A stretch of 64,000 nt of DNA from Streptomyces purpureus (GCF_014648195.1 NZ_BMQQ01000028.1:1-64000); one strand, 5' to 3'; numbered from the stretch's first letter, positions 41,717 through 50,441 are shown. Notes: a model not told the origin generated them from the sequence alone. Numbers and translations are program-made.

Positions 41717-42322
41717 TCAGGTGAGCCCGTCCGTCAGCTGCCGGAAGGCGAGGTCGGCAGCGGCCACCGCGTCCGGGTACACCGCGTCGGCGCTCTCGCC
41801 TGCGGCGATCCGGCGGCCGTTCTCCTCGGCGAGGACCCGCCGGACGGCGACGATCTGCCCCGCTGCGAGCCGTGCGGCGAGCCCGCCGCCGAGGGCCTCG
41901 GCGAGCGCCTCCTCGGACCGCTGCTGGTACGCGTACAGCCGGGCCACCAGACTCGGCGTCCCGTACAGCAGCCGCAGGAAGGCGAGCACGCCGGCGTCGT
42001 CGCTCAGCCCCGTCACGGGATCGCGGCGGGCCAGCCCGTCCAGGAAGTGGCGGTGCAGCGCGGCCAGGGGGGACTCGTCCTCGGGGCGGGCGGCCACCAC
42101 CCGGGACTCCTCGGCCTCATGGTCCGCGAAGCGGTGCAGGACCAGGTCCTCCTTGGCCGGGAAGTACCGGAACAGGGTCGGCTTGGAGACGTCGGCGGCG
42201 GCCGCGACCTCGGCGACCGAGACCGCGTCGAAGCCCCGGTCGAGGAAGAGGGCGATGGCGGCGTCCGAGAGGGCGCGGCGGGTCTGCCGCTTCTTGCGCT
42301 CACGCAGTCCGGTGGTCTCCAT
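41717..42322 (-). CDS. TetR-family transcriptional regulator
   Basis: 201 residues from ATG 42322 (METTGLRERKKRQTRRAL). The HTH is VSVAEVAAAADVSKPTLFRYFPAKEDLV at about 35-62. The C-terminal ligand domain is helical and diverse. It is 68 bp upstream of, and transcribed towards, the helD-like gene, and the intervening inverted repeat is its probable operator. The inducer is unknown. Confidence 0.92.
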   Translation of the reverse strand: METTGLRERKKRQTRRALSDAAIALFLDRGFDAVSVAEVAAAADVSKPTLFRYFPAKEDLVLHRFADHEAEESRVVAARPEDESPLAALHRHFLDGLARRDPVTGLSDDAGVLAFLRLLYGTPSLVARLYAYQQRSEEALAEALGGGLAARLAAGQIVAVRRVLAEENGRRIAAGESADAVYPDAVAAADLAFRQLTDGLT

Positions 42323-42394
42323 ACGAGGAGGGTACGAGGCCACGCCGGACCTTCCCGCTCACATGCCCGCCGCCCGTCACCGCTGGAGCTTGGC

Positions 42395-43639
42395 TCAGAA
42401 GACGTCCGGGCACCAGGGCCGCCGCGACGTGCGCAGCAGCGTGTCCGCCAGCGCGGCCGCCCCCGGCGCCGCCTCCTCCACCCGGCCGAGCGCCACCAGC
42501 CGTACGACCGACTCGTCGCCCAGGCTCAGCGTCCCCAACTCGGCTATGTCCATGACCAGATCGGGCGACTCGGTGGCCGGCGCGCAGGACGCGCCGCCCG
42601 GCTCCGCCTCCAGCCGGTAGCGGCCGCCGGCCAGCCCCAGCCCGTCACGCAGCTCAAGCACCAGCCGCCCCGACGCGCCGTACGTCCTCGACTCAAGGAG
42701 CCGTACGGGATCGAGCACCCGCACCCACAGCATGTCCGCGTGCGTGATCAGCTGGGCCGCGCGCGGGTCCGGCAGGAGCAGCGGCAGCAGGTCGTCGGGG
42801 GCGCGGTAGCCACTGCGGACCGTGGTGATCCAGTCGACCGAACAGAGGTAGTGCCACAGCGCCCGCTCCGCCGCCGGTGTGAGGGCGAGGAAGTCCTTGA
42901 CGGTGGCGGTGTTCAACGGCTGCTTGTTGTCCCCCCACTTGTCGTCGGCGGTGTAGGTGAGCATCCCCTCGGTCTCACCCGTCGCCGAGCGGTAGAGCAC
43001 GGAGAACGGCTCGGTGTACGGATACGACTCCTCCCGCACCTGCCCCGTCACCAGATCCCAGCCACGCGTCTGACGGCTCACCACGCCGTGCTGCCGGGCG
43101 CGCAGCCGATCGTGCACCTCGGGGCCGGTCTTGCGGATCTCCGTGGTGTCCACGAGCTCGATCCGGCCCCCGTCCTCGGGCCCCGACCAGCGCGGATCGA
43201 TCCCGGCGCGGCGCACGTCGACGGCCCACTCGGCGGCCCACGTCGCCGGGCCGAAGCCGTACCGGCCGTAGATCGGATACTCGGCGGCGATCAGCGTGGC
43301 GACCGCGTCACCCCGCTCCTTCGCCACCGCCAGATCGGCGGTGATCATCCGGCTGAGCAGCCCCCGGCGCCGGTGGGTCGGCGAGACGGTCACCTGGCTC
43401 ACGGCGTTGGCGGCGAGCGGGGCGCCGCCGACACCGGTCAGCTCCTGGGCGAAGGAGCGGTACGTGGCGACGATACGGCCGCCGTCGAACACGCCGTGGA
43501 CACGGGAGAGGTCGACGTGCCGCAGCCGGTGGGCCGCCTCCTCGGCCGCAATCACCGGCGGCTTCAGGAAGCCGGTCTTCAGGGCCTTCAACCAGTCGGG
43601 GAATTCGGACGCGCTGACCGTACGGACATCGAGGCTCAT
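42395..43639 (-). CDS. Eis-type GNAT acetyltransferase with SCP2-like C-terminus
   Basis: 414 residues from ATG 43639. Tandem GNAT folds: the first carries [18 protein letters not shown] (acetyl-CoA site, V-x-R-x2-G), the second is degenerate. The SCP2/sterol-carrier-like C-terminus follows. The chain ends in Phe (CPDVF), matching the C-terminal Phe whose carboxylate is the general base in mycobacterial Eis. Eis acetylates multiple amines of aminoglycosides; the substrate here is unknown. It lies next to the tetR-helD-rox group and could be part of the same defence set. Confidence 0.9.
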   Translation of the reverse strand: MSLDVRTVSASEFPDWLKALKTGFLKPPVIAAEEAAHRLRHVDLSRVHGVFDGGRIVATYRSFAQELTGVGGAPLAANAVSQVTVSPTHRRRGLLSRMITADLAVAKERGDAVATLIAAEYPIYGRYGFGPATWAAEWAVDVRRAGIDPRWSGPEDGGRIELVDTTEIRKTGPEVHDRLRARQHGVVSRQTRGWDLVTGQVREESYPYTEPFSVLYRSATGETEGMLTYTADDKWGDNKQPLNTATVKDFLALTPAAERALWHYLCSVDWITTVRSGYRAPDDLLPLLLPDPRAAQLITHADMLWVRVLDPVRLLESRTYGASGRLVLELRDGLGLAGGRYRLEAEPGGASCAPATESPDLVMDIAELGTLSLGDESVVRLVALGRVEEAAPGAAALADTLLRTSRRPWCPDVF

Positions 43640-43731
43640 GACATCCACGCTAGGCGCACGCGTGAACGAGCCGCACCAGGATTTCCACAGCCCCGGTCAT
43701 ATCAACCGAGGGACAAGCGTCGGTCGTTCCC

Positions 43732-44361
43732 TCACATCAACAGGTCGTCGACCTGCGCCTCGCCTTCGCGGTAGCGGCGGGCGATCTCCGCGCTGCAGTC
43801 GTCGGCCGTCCGCTGCAACTGCTGACGGCGCCGCGAGACCTGCTGCTCGTACGCCGCCAGCCGCCCCATCGCCGCCTTCAGCTCCTCGTCCGTACGCGCC
43901 CCGAGGTCGGAAAGCTCCACCTCGCCGAGCATCTCGGCGGCCAGCAGGCGGTACTCCTCCCCCCGCGGCGTGGAGACCGTCACATGACGGGCGGAGGTGC
44001 GGTGCCGCGAGGGCGAGTCGGCCAGGATCTCCGACAGCCGGCCCACCACCCCCCGGTCCACGACATCCCGGTCCACCACCGGCGTGTCCGAGTCGGACCG
44101 GCGCGACAGCTCCGCCCGCAGGATGTCGATCCGCCCCTGGAGCAGCCGCCGTACGTAACTCAGATCGGCCTCGTCGCCCTGCGCGTCACGGCGCAGCGCC
44201 CGCAGCTCAGGAAGGCGCAGTTCCGCGATCTCGGGCCGCCGCTGGTCGGGCAGGGCCAGATCGACACTCCGTTGCACGGGCGGACGCATACTGCCGCCGC
44301 TCGCACGGGCCCGTGCCGTCGATACCGGACCGGGCGTCTGCCCGGCGCCAGGTGTACTCAT
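43732..44361 (-). CDS. rsiG: RsiG, c-di-GMP-dependent anti-sigma factor of WhiG
   Basis: 209 residues. Two copies of the motif E-x3-S-x2-R-x3-Q-x3-D are exact: Glu64, Ser68, Arg71, Gln75, Asp79 and Glu172, Ser176, Arg179, Gln183, Asp187. These are the c-di-GMP-binding helices of RsiG, which, armed by c-di-GMP, sequesters the sporulation sigma factor WhiG. The N-terminal 35 residues are disordered. The start is ATG 44361 rather than the ATG two codons earlier, for Shine-Dalgarno spacing (GAGGGG). Isolated gene, diverging from dtd. Confidence 0.95.
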   Translation of the reverse strand: MSTPGAGQTPGPVSTARARASGGSMRPPVQRSVDLALPDQRRPEIAELRLPELRALRRDAQGDEADLSYVRRLLQGRIDILRAELSRRSDSDTPVVDRDVVDRGVVGRLSEILADSPSRHRTSARHVTVSTPRGEEYRLLAAEMLGEVELSDLGARTDEELKAAMGRLAAYEQQVSRRRQQLQRTADDCSAEIARRYREGEAQVDDLLM

Positions 44362-44478
44362 CCACATCAGTCCCCTCGACCGGTGCGCAGCCGCACCGCC
44401 TGACTGGCATCGTGCCACTCCTCACCGTGCACGTGCAGGCGCTCTGCACCCGTTCGGCCCCCGGATAGGTTGGTGCGT

Positions 44479-44904
44479 ATGCGAGCAGTGGTGCAGAGGG
44501 TCGACGGCGCGAGCGTCGTCGTGGCCGGTGAGACGGTCGGCGAGATCGTCGGCGAAGGGCTGTGTGTGCTGGTGGGAGTCACCCACGAGGACACACCGGA
44601 GAAGGCGGCGCAGCTGGCCAGAAAGCTGTGGTCCGTCCGCATTCTGGAGGGAGAGAAATCCTGTTCGGACGTGAATGCGCCCTTGCTGGTGATTTCTCAG
44701 TTCACCCTCTACGGGGACGCCCGCAAGGGCCGCCGGCCCACGTGGAACGCGGCGGCCCCGGGCGAGGTGGCCGAACCCCTCGTCGACGAGGTGGTGGCGC
44801 AGCTGCGGAAGCTCGGCGCGCGCGTGGAAACGGGCCGGTTCGGAGCGGACATGCGCGTCTCGCTCACGAATCACGGCCCGTTCACGGTGATCGTCGAGGT
44901 CTGA
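44479..44904 (+). CDS. dtd: D-aminoacyl-tRNA deacylase
   Basis: A 141-residue DTD-fold enzyme that hydrolyses D-aminoacyl-tRNA and Gly-tRNA(Ala). The motifs SQFTLYGD (about 74-81) and NHGPFT (cross-subunit Gly-cisPro-like) are intact, and the N-terminus [15 protein letters not shown] is typical. It converges with ygfZ. Complete, with no oddities. Confidence 0.96.
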   Translation: MRAVVQRVDGASVVVAGETVGEIVGEGLCVLVGVTHEDTPEKAAQLARKLWSVRILEGEKSCSDVNAPLLVISQFTLYGDARKGRRPTWNAAAPGEVAEPLVDEVVAQLRKLGARVETGRFGADMRVSLTNHGPFTVIVEV

Positions 44905-44907
44905 CCC

Positions 44908-44925
44908 GCCGGCCCCATGGCCGGC
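44908..44925. terminator. Weak hairpin between dtd and ygfZ
   Basis: GCCGGC-CCCATG-GCCGGC forms a six-pair stem in the 49-bp convergent gap; no T-tract follows. Weak evidence. Confidence 0.4.
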
Positions 44926-44953
44926 CCGGGCCACGACCCCCCTCCGGCCGGGG

Positions 44954-45919
44954 CTACGGCTCGACGACGACTTCCTGCGCCGCCGCCGTGTCCCCGGCGA
45001 CCAGCTGAGCATCCAGGGGCACATTGCGCTTCACCATCGCCAGCGCGATCGGCCCCAGCTCGTGGTGGCGGGCCGAGGTGGTGATGAAGCCGAGCTGGCG
45101 GCCCTCGGCACCGTCGGCCGCGAGCCGTACGGGCGTGCCGTGGCCCGGCAGGTGCACCTCACTGCCGTCCAGGTGCAGGAAGACCAGCCGGCGCGGCGGC
45201 TTCCCCAGGTTGTGGACGCGGGCCACGGTCTCCTGCCCGCGGTAGCAGCCCTTCTGCAGGTGCACCGCGCTGCCGATCCAGCCCAGCTCGTGCGGAATGG
45301 TCCGGTGGTCGGTCTCGAAACCGAGCCGCGGGCGGTGCGCCTCGATACGCAGCGCCTCGTACGCCAGGATGCCGACCGCCGGGCCGTGCTCGGCGGCGTA
45401 CGACTCCAGCTGGGCCCGCGGCAGGAAGAGATCGCGGCCGTGCGCGGTCTCCCGTACGACCACGCCGTCCGGGACCGGGGAGATGGAACCGGCCGGCAGG
45501 TGGACCACCGCGAACTCGTCCGTACGGTCGGCGACTTCCACCCGGTAGAAGAACTTCATCGACTCCAGGTAGCCGATGAGCGCCTCCTGAGTACCGGGTT
45601 CGACATGAGCCCAGACCGTCTCGCCGTCGTCGACGAGATAGAGGGCGTGCTCGATGTGGCCGTTCGCCGACAGGATCAGCGCCTCGGTGGCTCGGCCGGG
45701 CGGCAGCTCGCTGACGTGCTGGGTCAGCAGCAGGTGCAGCCAGCTCAGCCGGTCCTCACCGGAGACGGTGACGACACCGCGGTGCGAGAGATCGACCAGG
45801 CCGGTGCCGGCGGCGAGGGTGCGCTGCTCACGGAACAGGTCGCCGTAGTGGGCGGCGACACCTTCGTCGCTTCCCTCGGCGGGGACGGCGCCGGGCAGCG
45901 ACAGCAGAGGGCTCTTCAT
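44954..45919 (-). CDS. ygfZ: YgfZ/GcvT-fold protein of Fe-S cluster assembly
   Basis: A 321-residue folate-binding GcvT-fold protein. The YgfZ signature LQKGCYRGQETVARVH (with the conserved Cys) lies near 217-232. It supports repair or maturation of some Fe-S proteins, using tetrahydrofolate. It is downstream of, and on the same strand as, nur, only 10 bp away, so both may be co-transcribed. Complete and typical of Actinobacteria. Confidence 0.94.
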   Translation of the reverse strand: MKSPLLSLPGAVPAEGSDEGVAAHYGDLFREQRTLAAGTGLVDLSHRGVVTVSGEDRLSWLHLLLTQHVSELPPGRATEALILSANGHIEHALYLVDDGETVWAHVEPGTQEALIGYLESMKFFYRVEVADRTDEFAVVHLPAGSISPVPDGVVVRETAHGRDLFLPRAQLESYAAEHGPAVGILAYEALRIEAHRPRLGFETDHRTIPHELGWIGSAVHLQKGCYRGQETVARVHNLGKPPRRLVFLHLDGSEVHLPGHGTPVRLAADGAEGRQLGFITTSARHHELGPIALAMVKRNVPLDAQLVAGDTAAAQEVVVEP

Positions 45920-45929
45920 ACGGGCAAGC

Positions 45930-46364
45930 CTACGACTCGGCGCTCCGCGCCTTCAGGGAGCAGTCCCGGCACCGCCCGAAGATCGCGAAGTGCTTGAGGT
46001 CCGTCTCGAAGCCGAACGTCTCGCGGAGCTTGCCGGTGAACTCGGCGGCGATGTCGACCTCCGCCTCGATCACGTCCGTGCAGTCCCGGCAGACGAGGTG
46101 GAGGTGGTGGTGCCGGTCGGCGAGATGGTAGGTCGGAGCGCCGTGCCCGAGATGGGCATGGCTGACCAGACCCAGCTCCTCCAGGAGCTCCAGCGTCCGG
46201 TACACCGTCGAGATGTTCACTCCCGACGCGGTCTTGCGCACCTCGACGAGGATGTCGTCGGGGGTCGCGTGCTCCAGGGTGTCCACGGCCTCCAGGACAA
46301 GCTGGCGCTGGGGCGTCAGCCGGTAGCCGCGCTGCCGCAGGTCGCTCTTCCAGTCGGTGCTCAC
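45930..46364 (-). CDS. nur: Nickel-responsive Fur-family regulator Nur
   Basis: 144 residues from GTG 46364, with GGAGGG 4 bp upstream. Winged HTH (LRQRGYRLTPQRQLVLEAVD ... VNISTVYRTLELLEELG) and a C-terminal dimer/metal domain with THHHLHL (ADRHHHLHLVCRDC), CRDC and CSL. The sequence follows Streptomyces Nur (SCO4180), which represses nickel uptake and controls sodF/sodN. The structural and Ni-site His residues (HAHLGH, RHHHLHLV, DLKHFAIFGRC) are all present. Zur and FurA differ in these motifs. Confidence 0.92.
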   Translation of the reverse strand: MSTDWKSDLRQRGYRLTPQRQLVLEAVDTLEHATPDDILVEVRKTASGVNISTVYRTLELLEELGLVSHAHLGHGAPTYHLADRHHHLHLVCRDCTDVIEAEVDIAAEFTGKLRETFGFETDLKHFAIFGRCRDCSLKARSAES

Positions 46365-46421
46365 CACGCCCTCCAGTGTAGGAGGACGCGGCGAGCCGCC
46401 CACAGGAAGAGAACGGCCTAT

Positions 46422-46448
46422 TTGAACCTCTTGAACTACTTGAAGAAG
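46422..46448. repeat. Three 9-bp TTGAA repeats between FABP and nur
   Basis: TTGAACCTC TTGAACTAC TTGAAGAAG: three adjacent 9-mers. The third falls in the end of the FABP gene. Their position, 58 bp upstream of nur, could be an operator. Confidence 0.55.
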
Positions 46449-47008
46449 GCGATGCCGTCGTCCGGCAGGTCACCGAGGCTGCGCGCCATGTCGGCGACCT
46501 CCTCGGGCGTGACGACCTTCTTCAGGTGCGCCGACATGTACGGCCGCAGCGGGACCTCGGGGGTGGCCTTCTCGCCCACCCACATCAGGTCGCTCTTGAC
46601 GTAGCCGTAAAGTCGCTTGCCACCGCTGTACGGCCCGGAGGCGGCGGTACGCGCGACGGCGTCCGTCGCCAGGTCGATCTGCGGCTTCTGGTCGGCCAGC
46701 TCGCCGTACCAGACCTCGACGATGCCCTGGTCACGGACCATCGTGACCTCGACCTTGCGGTCCTTGTCGATACGCCAGTAGCCGGCCTCGCTCTCCAGCG
46801 GGCGGACCTTGTTGCCCTCGGTGTCGAGGACCCAGGAGTGCGAGACGTACTCGAGGAAGTCCCGACCGTCGTGACTGAAGGTGACCGACTGACCGAAGTT
46901 GCACTTCTCGGCGCCGGGGAAGTCGGAGACACCCGCTCCCTCCCACGTACCGAGGAGGAACGCGAGGGGGACGAGGTCCGGGTTGAGGTCGGACGGGATC
47001 TCGATCAT
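46436..47008 (-). CDS. Nitrobindin/FABP-family heme-binding-like protein
   Basis: A 190-residue beta-barrel. The family signature is GTWEGAGVSDFPG (20-32), with a C-terminal His161 in SAHLKKV that could be the axial heme ligand, as in peroxynitrite isomerase nitrobindins. The THAP4/DUF1794 fold is established; the role is inferred. Located directly upstream of nur on the same strand, with a separate promoter possible. Start ATG 47008. Confidence 0.88.
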   Translation of the reverse strand: MIEIPSDLNPDLVPLAFLLGTWEGAGVSDFPGAEKCNFGQSVTFSHDGRDFLEYVSHSWVLDTEGNKVRPLESEAGYWRIDKDRKVEVTMVRDQGIVEVWYGELADQKPQIDLATDAVARTAASGPYSGGKRLYGYVKSDLMWVGEKATPEVPLRPYMSAHLKKVVTPEEVADMARSLGDLPDDGIAFFK

Positions 47009-47038
47009 GAGTTCAGCTCTGCCGGTCTCTCTGGGGGA

Positions 47039-47137
47039 TTAGCGCTGGCCCTGGTACAGCTTCTTCACGGCCAGTCCGGTGAAGGCGAGCACGCCGACGC
47101 AGACCAGGACCAGGAGAGCTTCGAAGAAAACGATCAC
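47039..47137 (-). CDS. 32-aa single-helix membrane protein
   Basis: From GTG 47137, with AGGAG five bases upstream. It has a hydrophobic helix (IVFFEALLVLVCVGVLAFTGL) and the basic tail AVKKLYQGQR, so the C-terminus stays inside the cytoplasm. No gap to FABP downstream other than 30 bp, so probably co-transcribed. Strong Shine-Dalgarno and clean TM pattern support a real gene; function unknown. Confidence 0.78.
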   Translation of the reverse strand: MIVFFEALLVLVCVGVLAFTGLAVKKLYQGQR

Positions 47138-47223
47138 GGGTGCTCCTCGAATGAGCGTGAAGGCAGAACGGGCCGGACTCCAGCTTAATGGGCCGGGGTC
47201 CGGCGCTCGCTGTGAGGTGTGCG

Positions 47224-48054
47224 TCAGCCGAGCAGCTGGTTCTGCAGGGCGACGGTCTGCTGGAACGGCACCAGCGGCGCCGTCCCCTTGCGGGACTGGA
47301 CGATCAGGGCGAGCGTGTCCCCCGCCTGGACGTAGGCCCACCGGGTCTGCTCAGGTCCGTGCGGCGCCTTCTCCGTGAAGGGGTACACCGCCGTGTACGC
47401 CACCCGGATCTCCCCGCTCAGGTCACTCTCGATCCGGCCCTCGGACGCGCCGACGAGCGCCGGCCCCGAGTCCGATCCGACCTTGAGGACGTTGTCCTTG
47501 AAGCCCTCGGCGTACGCCACCGAGCTGAACCGCACCAGATGGATCCGGGTGGTGGTGCCGTCCGGCATGGTCCAGGCGCGGGCGGCGATACCCCGCGGTG
47601 CGGCGTCCGCCAGGGCCTGCTTGAGCGCCGGCACGGCGTCCTTCTCGTAGACGGAGAGGAACTGGTCCACGGTGCCCCAGCCGCCGTTGATCTTCGCGTC
47701 GGGCTTCGCGCCGGCCGGCGCCGGCAGCAGCAGCGCGCGCAGGTCGGCGTGGTGGACCTCGCCGGTGTTGCCGGGGGTGAAGGGGCGCGGGGAGCCGGCC
47801 GGCAGGGCGGGCCGGGTCAGCTTCGGGTACGCCCAGCGGCCGTCGTCCTCGGTGGCGAGCCCGGGCACGTCGGTACGGTCCAGGGCGGTGATACCGGCGG
47901 CCGCTGCCGTGCCGAGCCCGGCACAGACCACCACGGCGGCGGTCCAGCGGGCGACGGCCCGCAGCACGCGCCGGTCGCGCGGCTTCGGCGCCGCGGGGGC
48001 GTCAGGGACGTCGGGAGCGCCGGGAGCGGCTTCGGTGACGATCTGGTCGGTCAT
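47224..48054 (-). CDS. Membrane-anchored protein, paralogue A of a three-gene operon
   Basis: A 276-residue protein: a cytosolic Pro/Ala N-terminus, one helix (TAAVVVCAGLGTAAAAGITAL, about 40-60), then an extracytoplasmic domain. The block ADLRALLLPAPAGAKPD ... GGWGTVDQFLSVYE recurs, diverged, in the two upstream genes. It starts in the ATGA overlapping the stop of paralogue B, so the operon is translationally coupled. Function unknown; no lipobox or catalytic motif is visible. Confidence 0.85.
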   Translation of the reverse strand: MTDQIVTEAAPGAPDVPDAPAAPKPRDRRVLRAVARWTAAVVVCAGLGTAAAAGITALDRTDVPGLATEDDGRWAYPKLTRPALPAGSPRPFTPGNTGEVHHADLRALLLPAPAGAKPDAKINGGWGTVDQFLSVYEKDAVPALKQALADAAPRGIAARAWTMPDGTTTRIHLVRFSSVAYAEGFKDNVLKVGSDSGPALVGASEGRIESDLSGEIRVAYTAVYPFTEKAPHGPEQTRWAYVQAGDTLALIVQSRKGTAPLVPFQQTVALQNQLLG

Positions 48055-48908
48055 ACGTACTCCCCCGGGGACGCGATGTGGTCGAGCTGCTTCTTCACCA
48101 GCTCGGCGACCTCCGCCTTGTCGAACGGCTTGCTGCCGTACGCCGAGACGGTCACCGACAGCTCGGAGTCGTACGCCGAGCAGATCATTCCGTCGAGCCG
48201 GTCCCCTGGCTTGGTGCCGTCCTCCTCCTCGACCTGAGGCGCCACGAAGCACGCCGCCTTCGCGTGCCCCTTGACCTTCGGCCCCTTCGGGAACTCCAGC
48301 AGCGCGAAAAGGCCGGTGCGGAGCCCGTGCAGGTCGGCGAGATGCTTCTTGTTCTTCATGCGGGTGATCCTGATCTCGACGACGAGGACGTCCGCCTCCC
48401 GCTGGGAGACGAAGGAACGCATCGCCATGCCCTGAATGCCCAGCTTGCCGACCTTCTTCTCGAAGTCGCGGCGCTTCTTGCCGGACAGACCCCGGCCGTC
48501 CTCCTTGAGAACGGCGACCGCCTGCTTCTCGGTCAGCTCGCTGTCGTTGCCGTAGGAGTCGATGTCCGGCCCGAGGCGGTACCCACGGGGCACGGGCAGC
48601 AGCAGCTTGCTCATCGGCGTCGAGGCGCGGCCCTTCTCGACAACGTCGGCCGCCGGGTCCTTCCCGGCCGCGTCGGGCGTGGCCCAGACCGTGGTCGGCG
48701 CGGTGCGATCGGCGCCCCGCGCGGTGCTCACCGTGTAGGTGATCCCGCCGCCGACCGCCCCGAGGACGAGTACGGAGGGCAGCGCGGCGGCGAGCAGCCT
48801 GCGACGCCGAGCGCCCGCTGACGGCGCGCCTGTCGCCGGGGCCTCGGAAGCCGTGGGCGCCTCGGGAGCCGTAGGCGCCTCGGGGATCGGGTTCCGGTCG
48901 TCGCTCAC
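48051..48908 (-). CDS. Membrane-anchored protein, paralogue B
   Basis: 285 residues from GTG 48908. A disordered Pro/Ala-rich N-terminus (IPEAPTAPEAPTASEAPAT), a basic stop-transfer (RRRRL) and one helix (LAAALPSVLVLGAVGGGITY, about 40-62), then an outer domain with MSKLLLPVPRGY. It has two Cys in the outer domain (ACFVAP, MICSAY) that may be paired. Coupled to both neighbours by 4-bp overlaps (GTGA upstream, ATGA downstream). Unknown function. Confidence 0.85.
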   Translation of the reverse strand: MSDDRNPIPEAPTAPEAPTASEAPATGAPSAGARRRRLLAAALPSVLVLGAVGGGITYTVSTARGADRTAPTTVWATPDAAGKDPAADVVEKGRASTPMSKLLLPVPRGYRLGPDIDSYGNDSELTEKQAVAVLKEDGRGLSGKKRRDFEKKVGKLGIQGMAMRSFVSQREADVLVVEIRITRMKNKKHLADLHGLRTGLFALLEFPKGPKVKGHAKAACFVAPQVEEEDGTKPGDRLDGMICSAYDSELSVTVSAYGSKPFDKAEVAELVKKQLDHIASPGEYV

Positions 48909-49645
48909 AGGCGCTCCAGCTGTCGTTCGGCCAGCGTCCGGATATCGGCGCCGCTGATCTTCTTGGAGTCGAAGATGTGGATCTCGACCAGGACGTCGCC
49001 GCGGTGGACATAGGCCCGGGCCTCGTAGAGGTCCTCGTAGCCGGCCTTCTGCCACACCGGAAGAACGTAGTAGCGGCCGTTTCCGCTGCCCTTGACGGCT
49101 TCTCCGTCGCCGCCCGCATCGTCCGCCGCGTCCGCGCGCAGCCCGTCGCCGTGCTCGACCGCGCCGACCGAGTCGCCGGGACGATACTGCGTCAGCGAGA
49201 TGACGATGCTCCGATCGGCGCCCGTGTCCCAGCTGGTGACGGCAGTCCGGCGGATCCCCAGTTCCAGCTGGTACGCAAGAGCGCCGTTCGGCCGCACGAA
49301 ATCTTCGGCGTACTCGTCCGCGCCCATCCAGCCCTCGCGCAGCCAGCGCTCCTCGGGCTCACGCGCCCCCGCCGGCCGCGGCAGCAGCAGCTTGCGCAGA
49401 TCGCCGTCCGTCCTGACCTGGTGGTCGGCCACCACGCCGGGCGGCAGCGGCTTCGCCGGGTACGCCAGCGCGGGCTGGTTCAGCGGCGGCAGCGGCGTCG
49501 GCGCCCGGCCCGCCTGGATCGTGTAGCCGACGGCGGTGCCCCCGGTGATGCCCAGGAGCGCCGCGGCGGCGATGAGCAGGGCGGTACGCCCCCTGGGCCG
49601 CGTCTTGCCCTGAGCGGGCACTTCGGGTGTTTCTTCGGATTCCAA
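48905..49645 (-). CDS. Membrane-anchored protein, paralogue C (first gene)
   Basis: About 246 residues. A TTG start at 49645 (LESEETPEVPAQG) is favoured by a GGGGGGAC Shine-Dalgarno; a GTG at 49684 is a longer alternative. One helix (TALLIAAAALLGITGGTAVGY, about 22-42), then an outer domain with DLRKLLLPRPAGAREPEERWLREGWMGADEYAEDF, matching paralogue A. It leads the operon and overlaps paralogue B. No known family. TTG start inferred. Confidence 0.78.
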   Translation of the reverse strand: MESEETPEVPAQGKTRPRGRTALLIAAAALLGITGGTAVGYTIQAGRAPTPLPPLNQPALAYPAKPLPPGVVADHQVRTDGDLRKLLLPRPAGAREPEERWLREGWMGADEYAEDFVRPNGALAYQLELGIRRTAVTSWDTGADRSIVISLTQYRPGDSVGAVEHGDGLRADAADDAGGDGEAVKGSGNGRYYVLPVWQKAGYEDLYEARAYVHRGDVLVEIHIFDSKKISGADIRTLAERQLERL

Positions 49646-49749
49646 TTGGGTCCCCCCACAAGACCTGAACCGCGGGTTCGTCACCCGCGCACCCAACTGA
49701 CCTGCGGGAAGCGGCCCCGGTTGTACCGCCTCGTATTACAGTTCGGCAT

Positions 49750-50115
49750 ATGGCGAAGAAGCTCGTGATCAAGGTGACCGCCGGGGCCGACGCTCCCGAG
49801 CGGTGCTCGCAGGCCTTCACCGTGGCGGCCGTCGCCGTGGCCAGTGGGGTCGAGGTGTCGCTCTGGCTGACCGGGGAGTCCTCGTGGTTCGCGCTGCCCG
49901 GGCGGGCCGCCGAGTTCGAGCTGCCGCATGCGGCGCCGCTGCCCGATCTCATCGACGGAATCCAGGCGGGCGGCGGGCGGATCACCGTCTGCACGCAGTG
50001 TGCCGCCCGGCGCGGTATCGAGGAGAAGGACCTCATCGAGGGGGCGCGGATCGCCGGGGCGCAGGTGTTCGTCTCCGAGGCGCTCGTGGACGGCGTCCAG
50101 GCGCTCGTGTACTAG
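49750..50115 (+). CDS. DsrE-fold protein
   Basis: A 121-residue DsrE/TusD-like fold protein: VIKVTAGADAPERCSQAFTVAAVA (N-terminal beta-alpha) and ITVCTQCAARRGIEEKDLIEGARIAGA, with two Cys in CTQC. The Cys might carry sulfur in sulfur-relay chemistry, consistent with the sulfur genes 1-2 kb to the right. Divergent from the paralogue operon and convergent with DUF3099. Confidence 0.87.
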   Translation: MAKKLVIKVTAGADAPERCSQAFTVAAVAVASGVEVSLWLTGESSWFALPGRAAEFELPHAAPLPDLIDGIQAGGGRITVCTQCAARRGIEEKDLIEGARIAGAQVFVSEALVDGVQALVY

Positions 50116-50144
50116 CTCGTGCCCCAGGGCGAGCGGGGACGGGC

Positions 50145-50408
50145 TCAAAGCCCGCGGCGCTTCTTCCCGTCCAGTTCGTCCCACCACTCGTCGGACTTCG
50201 GGTCGCCCGAGGGGTCGTCCCACCAGCGGTCCTCCGGACCCCGCCGGTTGGCGATCATCGCGGCGACCGGCGGAATGAGCATGGCGACGACGCACATCCC
50301 GATCGCGACCGGCATCGACCACAGCCGGACCACGGCCCACGCGCCCACGAAGAGCGCCAGGCAGGCCCCCATCATCACGAAGTAGACGTGACGGCGCCGC
50401 GCGTACAT
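50145..50408 (-). CDS. DUF3099-family small membrane protein
   Basis: 87 residues. Two hydrophobic helices (YFVMMGACLALFVGAWAVV and PVAIGMCVVAMLIPPVAAMI) and a Trp/Asp-rich C-terminal tail (DRWWDDPSGDPKSDEWWDEL) typical of DUF3099. No function known. It converges with DsrE, and a terminator hairpin lies between this gene and DUF1416. Confidence 0.85.
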   Translation of the reverse strand: MYARRRHVYFVMMGACLALFVGAWAVVRLWSMPVAIGMCVVAMLIPPVAAMIANRRGPEDRWWDDPSGDPKSDEWWDELDGKKRRGL

Positions 50409-50441
50409 ACCCTCACGGTACGCCCGCGCGCGCGGGCATGA

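Noticed and set aside
45930-46364. Zur or FurA rather than Nur
   Set aside because: The whole sequence and His arrangement (HAHLGH, RHHHLHLV, DLKHFAIFGRC) agree with Streptomyces Nur; Zur and FurA differ in these places.
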